64,000 nucleotides of DNA, taken from positions 1 through 64,000 of the forward strand of contig RFOM01000004.1 of the NCBI GenBank assembly GCA_009926615.1, read 5' to 3'. The DNA is from Pseudomonadota bacterium (GTDB lineage Bacteria; Bdellovibrionota_B; Oligoflexia; Silvanigrellales; Silvanigrellaceae). Below, piece by piece: positions 54,392-63,571 of this stretch (positions are counted from its first letter, which is position 1; each line of letters opens with the position of its first letter). Both the position numbers and the translations under genes were made by a program. The notes beneath the pieces are model-generated. The model ran no database searches. It was not told the DNA's origin and was given only the letters and a program-made list of their open reading frames with translations.

Positions 54392-55686
54392 GCCTTGAAA
54401 AGCCCGATTTTAATTCTTTTGAAAGCACGGTTGAAGCGCTGTTCTCCCGAGTTCGCGGCCACATCGAACCGGGGGCGCACCGGATCCAAAAATTGACCGG
54501 CAACGACAGGCTTTCCGCATTAACGAAAATCCCTGCGATTCTTGTCGGCGGTACGAACGGCAAGGGCACTGCATGTGCCCTGCTTGAAAAGACGTTCAGA
54601 CTTCGCGGCTATAAGACCGCACTTTACACTTCACCGCACCTCGTCAGTCCAACCGAGCGAATCCGATTGTGCGGACGACCGGTCAGTAAATCTTTATTTC
54701 TGAAATACTGCAGGCTGGTTTTTGAGGACGCTCAGGAGCATCTGCCCGACGCGACCTTTTTTGAACTTATGACAGCGATTGCTTTTCATTATTTTGCAGA
54801 CTCCGGTCCTGATGTTTTCGTGTGCGAGGTTGGCCTCGGCGGCAGACTTGATTCAACCAACGTCCTTTCTCCGCTGGTCAGTGTCCTGACAAGCATCGGT
54901 CTCGATCACACCGAATGGCTGGGTCCCGATGAATTCACCATCGGATTCGAAAAAAGTTTTATTTCCCGCCGGAACAGACCCCTCATTACAGGTGCGGTGA
55001 GTTCACAAGCCTTCGCAGGTATAAGCAAAGGAACTTCAATCACGGGTGCGCGGATTATCTCTCCGCGAGAGACACTTTTGTCCGGCCATCCGGATATCGC
55101 ACCGGAAGCGGCAGCCCTCGCCGCAGAGGCTGCGCTGCAGTTGTCCGCCATGGAATCTTTCGGAATTTCAGAAGCGGATATTGCAGAAGCAGCGGCGCAA
55201 TGCCATTGGCCGGGACGATTCGACCTTAGAAAAGTTCAAGGGTGCCCCGTGCTTTTGGATGCAGCACACAATCCGGACGGCATCGCATTTTTTCTGCGTG
55301 AATCGGCAAACCGGCCCCTACTTCGCGCTCTGCCGAAACCAAAAATAGTTGTGTACGCGAGTCTTGCCGACAAAGATTGGAAAAAGTGCCTCGAAATGCT
55401 GATTCCGGAAGCAACTGTCCTTATTTTGACCCAAACACAAAGTCCAAGAGCAGTTCCCGCAGAGGTCCTGATAAATTACATCAGATCCAAGAGACCTGAG
55501 TCAGAGTGCATCGGATTTGATTTATCCTCCGAGGCACTGGATCATGCTTTACGGGTGTCAGCCTCCGGTAACGGGAGCATTTCTGTTCTTGGCTCCCTGA
55601 CGCTCATCGGTGAAGCATTGGAGCATTTCCGGTTACCTGTTTTTTCTGAATTTGACTCTGGAGATTCATGCACCGTCAAATCATGA
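54388..55686 (+). CDS. folC: Bifunctional dihydrofolate/folylpolyglutamate synthase
   Basis: 432 residues. The P-loop VGGTNGKGT is at 53-61, followed by YTSPHLVSPTERIRL, EVGLGGRLDSTN (Mg and folate region), GLDHTEWLG and AHNPDG, all FolC/Mur-ligase family signatures. The enzyme adds glutamate to dihydropteroate or tetrahydrofolate with ATP. The ATG overlaps the accD stop by 4 bases. The 3' end overlaps lptD by 19 bases. Residues about 240-300 form a slightly divergent C-terminal domain. Family function is safe; mono- versus bifunctionality is not resolved. Confidence 0.95.
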   Translation: MSLEKPDFNSFESTVEALFSRVRGHIEPGAHRIQKLTGNDRLSALTKIPAILVGGTNGKGTACALLEKTFRLRGYKTALYTSPHLVSPTERIRLCGRPVSKSLFLKYCRLVFEDAQEHLPDATFFELMTAIAFHYFADSGPDVFVCEVGLGGRLDSTNVLSPLVSVLTSIGLDHTEWLGPDEFTIGFEKSFISRRNRPLITGAVSSQAFAGISKGTSITGARIISPRETLLSGHPDIAPEAAALAAEAALQLSAMESFGISEADIAEAAAQCHWPGRFDLRKVQGCPVLLDAAHNPDGIAFFLRESANRPLLRALPKPKIVVYASLADKDWKKCLEMLIPEATVLILTQTQSPRAVPAEVLINYIRSKRPESECIGFDLSSEALDHALRVSASGNGSISVLGSLTLIGEALEHFRLPVFSEFDSGDSCTVKS

Positions 55687-58667
55687 GACCATCGGCATGG
55701 ACGTTGCAGCGCACAAGTCTGCTTGTGCTCTGGTGTCTGTCTCTTCAGGCACAGGTCGCCAAGCCCCAGTTGTTTTCAGGCAGTCAGTCGACTGTTTACT
55801 ATGACGCGGATGAGATCAATCTCGACAAAGAAACAGGCAACCTGAAAGCCAAAGGCAATGCATTTGTTCTGTTGGGCAACATCTTTATCAGTGCCGACTC
55901 GTTTGAATACCGTAAGACAAATAAAATCATAATCGCAGAAGGCGGAGTGCGTCTTGTCAGGAACCGTGAACGGATCGGCGCCTCGCGGATCGTCATCAAT
56001 GAAGAAACCAGTGAAGCAAGAATGGACGACGTTGAAATATTCGCCGATCCCAAAGATTCGGAAGCCAGAATCAACGAGGAAGTTCTTGGATTCTCCAGTG
56101 CAGAAATAGCCTTCGAAGTCGCACGTCAGGAACGGTCGCGGGAAATCACTATTGAATTGACGGAAATCCGCTCGCTGTTTCCGAATCTCCGTCGCCATAA
56201 TTCTCCCGCTGCAAAACAGGCAGAGGAGAGAAAACTGATCGCGCGATATTCGCAATTGCTGGAAAGGCTGATCAGAACCCGTTACCAGCCGTCAGATGCG
56301 CTTCGCGATTTGCCGCCCGACGCCCGTACGCGGATCGAAAACCGCAGGGAGGCTGTCCGCACCTTTGCGACCAAAGATCCGGAGCTCGCCAAAAAGATTG
56401 CCGGACTGCAGCGGGTTCCCGGATATTTGAGCATGAAGGCGCATCGCGTCTTTCAAAATTCGAATCAGGATATGGACGTTGAGAAGGCATCACTGACCAC
56501 ATGCAGGTGTTCACCGGATGAAAATCCCGCATGGGGTTTGAGTGCCTCGCGGGCATTTGTCGAACCGAACGAGTACATCACTCTTTACGGAACGACACTC
56601 GAAGTCGCACGATTTCCGCTGGCCTACAGCCCTTGGTTCAAGATGCCCATCAAGACCAAACGCCAGTCAGGCTTTCTTTTGCCTGCGTTTTATCTGAGCC
56701 GCTCAGGCGATGCCGCGACCTTTCCCTATTATCTCACGCTTGGCGAGCATGCCGACTCAACGCTGACATTCACGTATTTTTCTGCGCGGGGACCAAGGCT
56801 TGAGACAGAGTCCCGATATTATCTTTCGGACGAAAGCAAGACGATCGTGCACGGTGAAGTTCTGCGGCAAAAAGCTGATCCGCGTGTCAGCTCTTCCATC
56901 GAACCCAATTACCGCTGGGCGTGGAACGCACAGTCAAACTTGCCTCTGGCGCGCAGAACTTCGGTAAAATTTGATTTTGAACGACTCAGTGACCAAAGAT
57001 ATTTTTCCGATCTGACAAAAGAACCGGGGACGACGCAGGATTTGTTTACTCCGCAAATCATCGTGGAGCGGTTTCTTCATCAGAGCGCTGCATTAGAGCA
57101 TTCTGCCGAAGCGTTTGCACTGACTGCGCAATTGCAAAAGCCGATTGACGTCTTCAACGAAAATCCGAAAAACCTGCCTTCAAGAAGTCCTCGAATCGAT
57201 TTCAGCATACATCCGCGTTCAATCGGTGAAACCGGATTGGCGTGGGAAGGTCGAACTGCATACGAAAATATCGTGCAGGAAGAACCCTTCAATTCTTCTC
57301 CGATCAGAACGGGACTGGCCGGCAACCGCCGGACGGCAAAATTGCGGACCCAATACACCCCGCTTCCAAGCCGGTTTTTAAACTTCAGGCTTGCGGGTGA
57401 ACTTGGACACGTTCGCTACAACACAAAGACTTTCAACGGTGAACTCAATTACGGACAGGCTGAAATAGCGACCGACATTCCGTTCTATGCAAACGTCTAC
57501 AGGAGCCGCAGATCGGATTCGGCGGAAACTTTATTCAGACATAATTTTACGCCGTTCGCATCTGTCAGATGGATCCCCGAAGTTCGCCGCTCAGAAAAAT
57601 ATCCGGACATCTACTCAACATTTTATACAGCTGACAACATTGCAAGAGCCCAGCTTCTCGAATTCGGATTCAACACCGACCTTCAGATTACCAAAGACGA
57701 ATTCAAATCAGCCGAACGACCCGACGTGCAAAGCACGGCAACCGGCGCACAGCCGTCAGCACCGGCAAATGAAAATATGCTGTTTGCCGTCCTGCAGACG
57801 ACGCCTCCTGCTGCCCCTCACGAACGCAGCCAGTTTCTGTTCGGCATGACCACCCAAAAGCGCAGTCAGGAGGTCTTTCAGAAGTGGGCGGAAACTGAAA
57901 TTGAGCAGTTTATGGAAGAACTCAAAGCTGCCGAAAAAGGTGCCGACATGCGTTTCGTCACCGTTCAGGCAAAATCGTGGAGACGTTCAACAACCGAAAG
58001 TGCCAGACCCGTCGGTTTTTCAATCCGGAGCAGCTATAACTTCGAGGCCGTGCGCACAGCACAGGAGCAAAACAGAAATCTTCAGCCGGGACAAACACCC
58101 GTCAGTCCGGCCCCGTGGGGCGAAATCAACGGTTCACTCGGCCTTTCTGCACATCCGCTTTTGCCGGTCTCGGGTTCGCTCACGCGCATCTGGCAACCCG
58201 CATGGCGCAGATTCAGAGAAGAACACGCAAGCGTAGAGGTTTCTGCGCCCTTTGGATTTTCAACCGGCTTCTCACGTTCAACAGTGCGTTCCGAAGCTGT
58301 TGATGCCACGGGAAACAAAACTTTTCCTCAGGAGAACCTGTGGGGAGTGGATTCAACTTACCAGCCCAAGCCGTGGCTGAAGTTTCAGGCACAGTATCGC
58401 AGGAACGTTAAACCTCAACCCGCGCCGGCACCTGAATTTGAATACAGTGCCCTGCAAAAAATTACGCTTTTGGGCTTTCAGGACTGCGTCGATATTACCC
58501 TTCAAAGATACAAGGATCGCGAAGTTCGCGAGCGGCTTGCAACTTGGACACTCGGATTGAATTTAATCTTTCTCGGACAGCAGCGTCAGGTCGATTCACT
58601 TGGAAGAGTCGTCGACAGGGCGATCAAAAGTCAGTTGAACAGAACGCAGAATTCTATTCCCCGATGA
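55668..58667 (+). CDS. lptD: LPS assembly protein LptD (OstA)
   Basis: 999 residues. The start (MHRQIMRPSAW) lies inside folC and the signal ends near SLQAQ. The N-terminal OstA/LptA-like domain covers about 40-145 (YYDADEINLDKETGNLKAKGNAFVL), and the C-terminal barrel starts near residue 320 (ARFPLAYSPWF, TKRQSGFLLPAF). Between them, about residues 150-260, lies an extra charged helical insert that I do not see in E. coli LptD. A Cys-x-Cys (CRC) precedes the barrel, the position of a disulfide region. LptD inserts lipopolysaccharide into the outer leaflet with LptE; no lptE is seen next to it. Confidence 0.93.
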   Translation: MHRQIMRPSAWTLQRTSLLVLWCLSLQAQVAKPQLFSGSQSTVYYDADEINLDKETGNLKAKGNAFVLLGNIFISADSFEYRKTNKIIIAEGGVRLVRNRERIGASRIVINEETSEARMDDVEIFADPKDSEARINEEVLGFSSAEIAFEVARQERSREITIELTEIRSLFPNLRRHNSPAAKQAEERKLIARYSQLLERLIRTRYQPSDALRDLPPDARTRIENRREAVRTFATKDPELAKKIAGLQRVPGYLSMKAHRVFQNSNQDMDVEKASLTTCRCSPDENPAWGLSASRAFVEPNEYITLYGTTLEVARFPLAYSPWFKMPIKTKRQSGFLLPAFYLSRSGDAATFPYYLTLGEHADSTLTFTYFSARGPRLETESRYYLSDESKTIVHGEVLRQKADPRVSSSIEPNYRWAWNAQSNLPLARRTSVKFDFERLSDQRYFSDLTKEPGTTQDLFTPQIIVERFLHQSAALEHSAEAFALTAQLQKPIDVFNENPKNLPSRSPRIDFSIHPRSIGETGLAWEGRTAYENIVQEEPFNSSPIRTGLAGNRRTAKLRTQYTPLPSRFLNFRLAGELGHVRYNTKTFNGELNYGQAEIATDIPFYANVYRSRRSDSAETLFRHNFTPFASVRWIPEVRRSEKYPDIYSTFYTADNIARAQLLEFGFNTDLQITKDEFKSAERPDVQSTATGAQPSAPANENMLFAVLQTTPPAAPHERSQFLFGMTTQKRSQEVFQKWAETEIEQFMEELKAAEKGADMRFVTVQAKSWRRSTTESARPVGFSIRSSYNFEAVRTAQEQNRNLQPGQTPVSPAPWGEINGSLGLSAHPLLPVSGSLTRIWQPAWRRFREEHASVEVSAPFGFSTGFSRSTVRSEAVDATGNKTFPQENLWGVDSTYQPKPWLKFQAQYRRNVKPQPAPAPEFEYSALQKITLLGFQDCVDITLQRYKDREVRERLATWTLGLNLIFLGQQRQVDSLGRVVDRAIKSQLNRTQNSIPR

Positions 58668-59988
58668 GCTGAACATCCGCGCCCATGGCCTGAAGTTTGG
58701 GCACGAGATGATCATATTTTCTCTGCAACTCCTGAATGTTTGTCAAACGGGTCACACCGGAAGCCACCAGACCCGCAACAACGAGACACATCCCCGCACG
58801 AATGTCCGTGGGCAACCTGAACTGCCCTCCCGCAAGCGGAGTCGGTCCCTGAATAATTGCGGAGTGCACGAAGTTTCTGTTTTTAAACCGGCAGGGTGCT
58901 TCACCCAGACAACACGAAAACAAAGAAATGTTGGCTCCCATCTGATTGAGAAATTGGGTGTAGCCAAGACGGTCTTCAAAAATTGTTTCATGGAGAATGC
59001 TGGTGCCCTCCGCCTGCGTGAACAGAACCATAAAAGGCTGCTGCCAGTCGGTCATAAAACCGGGGTGCACTTCGACTTCGATATGTGACGCACGAAGGCG
59101 GCCGTTCTTCGGTGCGCTCACAAATACACCCTCGGAATTCACGCGGAACTCCGCGCCCATTCTCTGAATGTAGTTCAGAAAACTGTAAACAGGATCATGG
59201 GGAAGTTTTTCGATGAGAACGTCACCGCCGGTGGCAAGCGCAGCAACTGCAAAGGAAACTGCCTGATTGCGATCGGGCATGACCCTCAATTCGCATCCGC
59301 GCAGCTTGGCTACACCCTGAATTATGAAAGTACGGTTGGCGTTGACGACTATGTCAGCTCCCATCTTCTGGAGCATCTTTACAAGTTCAAGAATCTCAGG
59401 CTCGACGGCGGCGTTTTCAATGACAGTGCGGCCGCGCGCGAGGACAGCGGTGATAATGAGATTTTCCGTGGTCATCACACTCGGAAAAGGCATGGTAATA
59501 TGCGCGCCGTGCAGTCCCCCGTCACCGACGCTCATGTGGTAACAGCCGTCTTCGATCTCGACGTTCGCACCCATTTCCTGAAGGCCGCGTATATGAAAAT
59601 CAACAGGCCGCTTGCCTATTTTATCGCCGCCCAAAGTGGCCGCGAGAGTGACTTTTTTAAATCTGTGAAGAAGAGGACCTGCCGCGAGAATTGCAATCCG
59701 GTTGCGCTCGCAAAGCTGTTTCGAGAGCACACTCTTGTCAATCGTCCTGCCTGTCAGCCTTACGGTTTTTTCATCAAGATATTCAACCTGACCGCCCAAA
59801 GCTGCAAACAAATCCTCTACCATGCGGCGCTCGTTGACTTCCGGAGCACCTTTGATCAGGACAGGTTCATCGGTCAGCATTGCAGCCATGATGCATTTGG
59901 TGACCTGATTGGAACTTCCGGCAATCGAAACCCTGCCTCCGGTCAGTCGCCTTCCGCCTGTAATCTGAATGATAGATTCTTTGCTCAC
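58654..59988 (-). CDS. murA: MurA-family UDP-GlcNAc 1-carboxyvinyltransferase, unusual catalytic residues
   Basis: 444 residues from GTG 59988 with GGGAG upstream; an in-frame start at 60048 would add 20 residues. Two-domain EPSP-synthase fold with two halves of inside-out beta/alpha repeats. Conserved landmarks include [13 protein letters not shown] (Arg97), [11 protein letters not shown] (Arg127), [14 protein letters not shown] helices, [11 protein letters not shown] (Asp314, general base region) and [13 protein letters not shown]. Two differ from E. coli MurA: the loop Cys115 position reads GGDKIG, so Asp122, and the Lys22-Asn23 position reads SSN, so Ser26-Asn27. Asp at the loop position is known in naturally fosfomycin-resistant MurAs. 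Loss of the Lys is uncommon. It may be a divergent paralogue; no second murA lies in this window. It converges with lptD by 14 bases. Confidence 0.88.
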   Translation of the reverse strand: MSKESIIQITGGRRLTGGRVSIAGSSNQVTKCIMAAMLTDEPVLIKGAPEVNERRMVEDLFAALGGQVEYLDEKTVRLTGRTIDKSVLSKQLCERNRIAILAAGPLLHRFKKVTLAATLGGDKIGKRPVDFHIRGLQEMGANVEIEDGCYHMSVGDGGLHGAHITMPFPSVMTTENLIITAVLARGRTVIENAAVEPEILELVKMLQKMGADIVVNANRTFIIQGVAKLRGCELRVMPDRNQAVSFAVAALATGGDVLIEKLPHDPVYSFLNYIQRMGAEFRVNSEGVFVSAPKNGRLRASHIEVEVHPGFMTDWQQPFMVLFTQAEGTSILHETIFEDRLGYTQFLNQMGANISLFSCCLGEAPCRFKNRNFVHSAIIQGPTPLAGGQFRLPTDIRAGMCLVVAGLVASGVTRLTNIQELQRKYDHLVPKLQAMGADVQLIGE

Positions 59989-60072
59989 TATGAATTCTCC
60001 CGACGTTCCACACAAAACAGAATAGGTGGAAAGTGTCTCAAAAAACAAGGGATTATAAATGAGGAGAGAAAA

Positions 60073-60149
60073 TGGTGGGTGCTTAGGGACTCGAACCCCA
60101 GACCCTCGCCTTGTAAGGGCGACGCTCTAACCAACTGAGCTAAGCACCC
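60073..60149 (-). tRNA. tRNA-Val (anticodon TAC)
   Basis: 77-nt tRNA on the minus strand: acceptor GGGTGCT pairs with AGCACCC, D arm GCTCAGTTGGTTAGAGC, anticodon loop CTTACAA, T arm CTGGG-GTTCGAG-TCCC-like, discriminator A and encoded CCA. Anticodon TAC decodes GUA valine. A possible Thr reading comes only from the opposite strand and is rejected. Confidence 0.95.
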
Positions 60150-60163
60150 TGAGGTTGAAACTT

Positions 60164-60193
60164 GACCTAGCCCTGAATCGGTCCCCGAGTCAA
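60164..60193 (-). promoter_or_regulatory. Candidate promoter of tRNA-Val
   Basis: On the minus strand TTGACT (60188-60193) and TAGGTC (60164-60169) are 18 bases apart and end about 15 bases before the tRNA. The -35 overlaps the stop codon of the adjacent membrane-protein gene. A TATAAT (minus strand, 60052-60057) between the tRNA and murA may also serve murA. Confidence 0.4.
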
Positions 60194-60894
60194 GCGTCTT
60201 CGAAAGAATCAGGGTGGGAATTCGGGTTTCGCACAAAAAGCCAAAAAAGCGAAAAAAAAGTCGCAAGCAGTAGAAGTCCTTCCCAGCCCTCCAGCTCAAG
60301 CAGATTCTGACTCTCTACCAACGCGAGGGTAAAGGCGAGGGCAGTCACAAACCAGCTTCCGGTCACAACCCACAGACAACTCATAAACCGATGTCTGCGT
60401 TCGAGAAAAAATCTCGCCGAGGGAATATCACGATACCGCATTCTGTATTCTCTGAATTTTGCATGCCAGAAACGCGCAAAAAGAACGGTGACCATAATTT
60501 TTCCGCAAATCAGATACAAAAGCGGCTGAATCATCGACTGCCTTGCGACGGATGCATAAGCCGCCCCAAACAGGATCAACACCGCCGTTTCGGCGACACC
60601 GGCTGCCTGCGCCGCCTCCGTCAGATACAGACAAAGCATGGACAGCGCGAAATTGAGAAAAAGCAGCAAGACAAGTGCGGAACCGAAAATCAACCAAAAA
60701 CGCAACGGCTGAGCGGCTTCCGCGAACAAAATCTCCAGTCCTGCAACTTCCACAAAACACATCGCGGCAACGGCCAGAACGAGAGCCGGAATGACAATAA
60801 AAAGAAAAGTTCTCGCACGGACAAGACCGGAAACAAACTCACGGAGCATAACAACAAATACAGTCAATGTTTTTGCAGGAGAATAATATCTCAT
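60190..60894 (-). CDS. Integral membrane protein, hypothetical (234 aa)
   Basis: About five or six hydrophobic segments (for example FLFIVIPALVLAVAAMCF, FWLIFGSALVLLLFLNFAL, MVTVLFARF, LWVVTGSWFVTALAFTLAL and LLLLATFFSLFWLFV) with a basic loop (FREYRMRYRDIPSARFFLERRHR) between them. No signal or catalytic motif. Start and stop are coupled to the preceding gene by an ATGA overlap (60891-60894). The tRNA-Val -35 box sits on its stop. No family recognised. Confidence 0.72.
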   Translation of the reverse strand: MRYYSPAKTLTVFVVMLREFVSGLVRARTFLFIVIPALVLAVAAMCFVEVAGLEILFAEAAQPLRFWLIFGSALVLLLFLNFALSMLCLYLTEAAQAAGVAETAVLILFGAAYASVARQSMIQPLLYLICGKIMVTVLFARFWHAKFREYRMRYRDIPSARFFLERRHRFMSCLWVVTGSWFVTALAFTLALVESQNLLELEGWEGLLLLATFFSLFWLFVRNPNSHPDSFEDA

Positions 60895-61883
60895 GAAACA
60901 ACCCCGCCGCTCCTTTTTTCATTCTGCAGCAAAGCTTCGCCCCGTGCCAAAGCCTCGCAGAGTCTGTCCCACGCTCCGCGCCGGAGCACGTCCTGAACAC
61001 CAAAATTGATATTTTTACGGCTGACTCCAGAGCGCCAGCGGTACTCTCCGGCGGTCACGGTCTGACGCTCCCTTTCAACAGGCAGCAGCGGCTGCTTTGC
61101 AATTAAACAAAGGCCCAACCCAAGTTCATCAATGACCGAAAGAAACGCCTCAAACCATGCATTGCGCTCCGAATGAAATCCGGCGGGTGAGAGTTCCGGA
61201 CCGTTGAGGGCCAAAACTGCCATTTCCGGAAATGTATCGGAGTCGGATTTGCCGAGCATGTTGCGGAGAGCTGAAATGTGTCCTGCTTTGTACGAGCCTT
61301 CTGCCGCCGAGCGCATGACCAGTGTGAAACGCTCGTTGTCCGTCAATGCTGACAATTCGATCACCCTTGCCCACCAGCGCAGGGTCTGCAGCTGTTCAGG
61401 CTCAAGGCGGCTTTCTCGCAATTCGTTGACCCATTCGGCCTGCTGCCTCGGACGATAACCGCCCGCAGCCGCCTTCCACATCCAAGTCATTAAAATATCG
61501 ATAAATTCATCTTGATTTTCGACCTTTTGAAAAACATTAAGTCTGTGAATTGAGGACGGACGCAATAACGCGCCCGCCTTTTTAATCTCCCATGAAGCTT
61601 CGAGAATGGGAGCAAAATTAAGAGCCCGTCCCCGCATGCAGGCGCACCTGATTGCGCGGGAGGGGGCCGCCGGCCGGTGAGCCTCCAAAAAAGACCAGCC
61701 CCCGCAGGCCTGCTTTGTGTCAGATTTCTGACAGGGAAATTGAGCCGGTGTCAAAACTCCGCGCTCCTCACCCGAGCTCTGCCCCGACCATCCCTCCGCC
61801 GGAAAATTTTCGGCAAGACCGAGCAATGCCGCGCGGGTGGCCTTAATCCAGTCTCTTTGCTTTTCACCAATACCATCCGCCAT
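60891..61883 (-). CDS. Hypothetical cytosolic protein (330 aa)
   Basis: The ATG at 61883 (MADGIGEKQRDW) has GAGGTGG upstream; a longer frame to 62063 exists but its extra 60 residues look random. Mostly helical and charged, with two Cys clusters near residues 70-85 (AIRCACMRGRA). Segments RALNFAPILEASWEIKKAG and ELRESRLEPEQLQTLRWW suggest a helical scaffold or regulatory protein. No signal peptide. No family recognised. It is coupled to the following membrane protein, hinting at joint function. Confidence 0.65.
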   Translation of the reverse strand: MADGIGEKQRDWIKATRAALLGLAENFPAEGWSGQSSGEERGVLTPAQFPCQKSDTKQACGGWSFLEAHRPAAPSRAIRCACMRGRALNFAPILEASWEIKKAGALLRPSSIHRLNVFQKVENQDEFIDILMTWMWKAAAGGYRPRQQAEWVNELRESRLEPEQLQTLRWWARVIELSALTDNERFTLVMRSAAEGSYKAGHISALRNMLGKSDSDTFPEMAVLALNGPELSPAGFHSERNAWFEAFLSVIDELGLGLCLIAKQPLLPVERERQTVTAGEYRWRSGVSRKNINFGVQDVLRRGAWDRLCEALARGEALLQNEKRSGGVVS

Positions 61884-62087
61884 AGACTGCCCACCTCGGC
61901 ATTGAATTGACATTTGAGCACATCTGGCCTTTTGTCTGCGGCTGGCTGTCTTGTTATCGTTTAAACGAGTGACTTCCAAGGGGTGGACCGGTGAGCGGCA
62001 CAAAGAGCCTGAAACTCGGGTGAAGCACTTAAATTGCTGACACTTAACTCCGATGCAGAACATATTAGGGGTTTGGAGTAGTTGATT
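61884..62087. other. Intergenic region between the divergent 60-kb operon and the transpeptidase gene
   Basis: 204 bases with no supported gene. A TATTAG near 62063 and a TTGCTG near 62034 are too far apart (23 bases) to form a good promoter, so no clear signal is named. Confidence 0.4.
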
Positions 62088-63533
62088 ATGATTAACGCAG
62101 ACGACGCCAACGTGACACGGTTAAAAGCGGGCAAATCCCGGCGAATCGTGCTCAAGTCGCTGTCACTTATAGCTTATTTTGCTTTCTCCGCGACCCAATC
62201 GGCGGTTGCGAATGAGACTCAGGTTAAGGCGACGTCAAATCAGGGTGAAACCCGCAGCAAGCTCATCACAGGTGCAGTTCCCAAGGCAGATGCGGATGAA
62301 CCCCGCAAAGAAGACACCCGAAAGGATAAAGCGGCCGTTCCGGCATCAAAAGCACCCGCAACGAAACCTGAGCCCGAAAAAACCGAAGGCGAGGAAACTG
62401 CAGATTCCGAATCCGCTCCTCACTCCAAGCCTGCAGCCGTCGCAGTGCCGGTTGCCGCCGGTCCGGAAAAGCCCATCGGGCACAGCCTGAAGTCTCCGGA
62501 GGCTCAAAAACGAATCGAAATGATGATGGCCAATGCGCATCAGGACGGAAAAGTCGGACCGCTTGTGGCCGCTCCGGCCCCGACAAAAGGAACCCAGCCG
62601 CTCGTCAACGGCCGCTACGGCTTCAGTGCGAACGGCATGTTTCAGGGGGTGCCGAAGGCCCTCGTCAGTTTGGGCAGCAACACGCCGGCATACGCTTTTG
62701 TGGTGGAAAAACTCCATCACCGCATGTCGGTCTTCAAGCTCAACGACAACGGCAAATACGAAATTGTGAAAGCATACCGCGCCATCAGCGGACGCGATCC
62801 GGGTGATAAAGTGTCGCGCGGAGACCTGCGCACACCCGAGGGCATATACTTCATCACCGGCCGACTGAACGACGAAGAACTGCCGCCCAAATACGGCAGG
62901 ATGGCGTTCACTCTCGACTATCCGAATATCTACGACAAACGACAGCGCAAATCAGGCTCAGGGATCTGGATCCACGCAACCGACGATCCCCTTCGCCTGC
63001 AGAAACCGTTTGATACCGAAGGATGTGTCGTTCTCAGCAATGAGGACATCGCTGATCTCGAAAAGTACATAAACTTCTTCGAGGTTCCTGTCGTGATCAC
63101 CAAGGAAATGACTTCCGTGGCCGAAGAAGAGCTGATTCCGACGCGCAAAAAAGCGCTCGAAATGGTCGACGCGTGGAGAATGGCGTGGGAATCGTCCAGC
63201 TTCGAGTCGTACATGTCCTACTACTCAAAAAACTTCAGGTCCTTGGGCAAGAACAAGGATCAATGGCAGAATTTTAAGTCACAACTCAGCAGCGAACGGA
63301 GCACCGGAATTCAGGTCTCAATCAGCGAGCCGAAAATTGTGGCTTTTGAAGACCAGCTGCTGGTCGTCTTCTTTCAGGAATACCGCTCCAAACAGCATTC
63401 AGATTTTGGAAAGAAGTTTCTTTATCTGCAGTGGGAAGGCGACAGATACAGAATTATCGCCGAGAAATGGTACAAATCGCCACGCACTGAAACTGCTTTA
63501 AGGTCCCTCAGGAATCCGTCCAAGCAGCTGTAA
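62088..63533 (+). CDS. L,D-transpeptidase (YkuD domain) with C-terminal NTF2-like domain
   Basis: 481 residues from ATG 62088, with GGAG 9 bases upstream. A TTG 6 bases earlier is in frame but unnecessary. The signal (LSLIAYFAFSATQSAVA) is followed by a Lys/Glu/Pro-rich linker (about 40-140). The YkuD core has His296 (GIWIHATDDP) and the catalytic Cys313 (FDTEGCVVLSN). Residues about 345-481 form a SnoaL/NTF2-like module (VDAWRMAWESSSFESYMSYY, FLYLQWEGDRYRIIAEKW). L,D-transpeptidases make 3-3 cross-links or attach lipoproteins to peptidoglycan. The substrate is not predicted. Confidence 0.88.
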   Translation: MINADDANVTRLKAGKSRRIVLKSLSLIAYFAFSATQSAVANETQVKATSNQGETRSKLITGAVPKADADEPRKEDTRKDKAAVPASKAPATKPEPEKTEGEETADSESAPHSKPAAVAVPVAAGPEKPIGHSLKSPEAQKRIEMMMANAHQDGKVGPLVAAPAPTKGTQPLVNGRYGFSANGMFQGVPKALVSLGSNTPAYAFVVEKLHHRMSVFKLNDNGKYEIVKAYRAISGRDPGDKVSRGDLRTPEGIYFITGRLNDEELPPKYGRMAFTLDYPNIYDKRQRKSGSGIWIHATDDPLRLQKPFDTEGCVVLSNEDIADLEKYINFFEVPVVITKEMTSVAEEELIPTRKKALEMVDAWRMAWESSSFESYMSYYSKNFRSLGKNKDQWQNFKSQLSSERSTGIQVSISEPKIVAFEDQLLVVFFQEYRSKQHSDFGKKFLYLQWEGDRYRIIAEKWYKSPRTETALRSLRNPSKQL

Positions 63534-63571
63534 GAAACACGTAAAAGCGGCACAGAGGAGGTGCAGCTGAC

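Noticed and set aside
59197..60138. 313-residue ORF antisense to murA, running into tRNA-Val
   Set aside because: It crosses a tRNA and has no coding signature; the minus strand encodes MurA.
60080..60140. tRNA-Thr (TGT) on the plus strand at the tRNA-Val locus
   Set aside because: The TTCGA T-loop and the D arm read correctly only on the minus strand, where the anticodon is TAC (Val).
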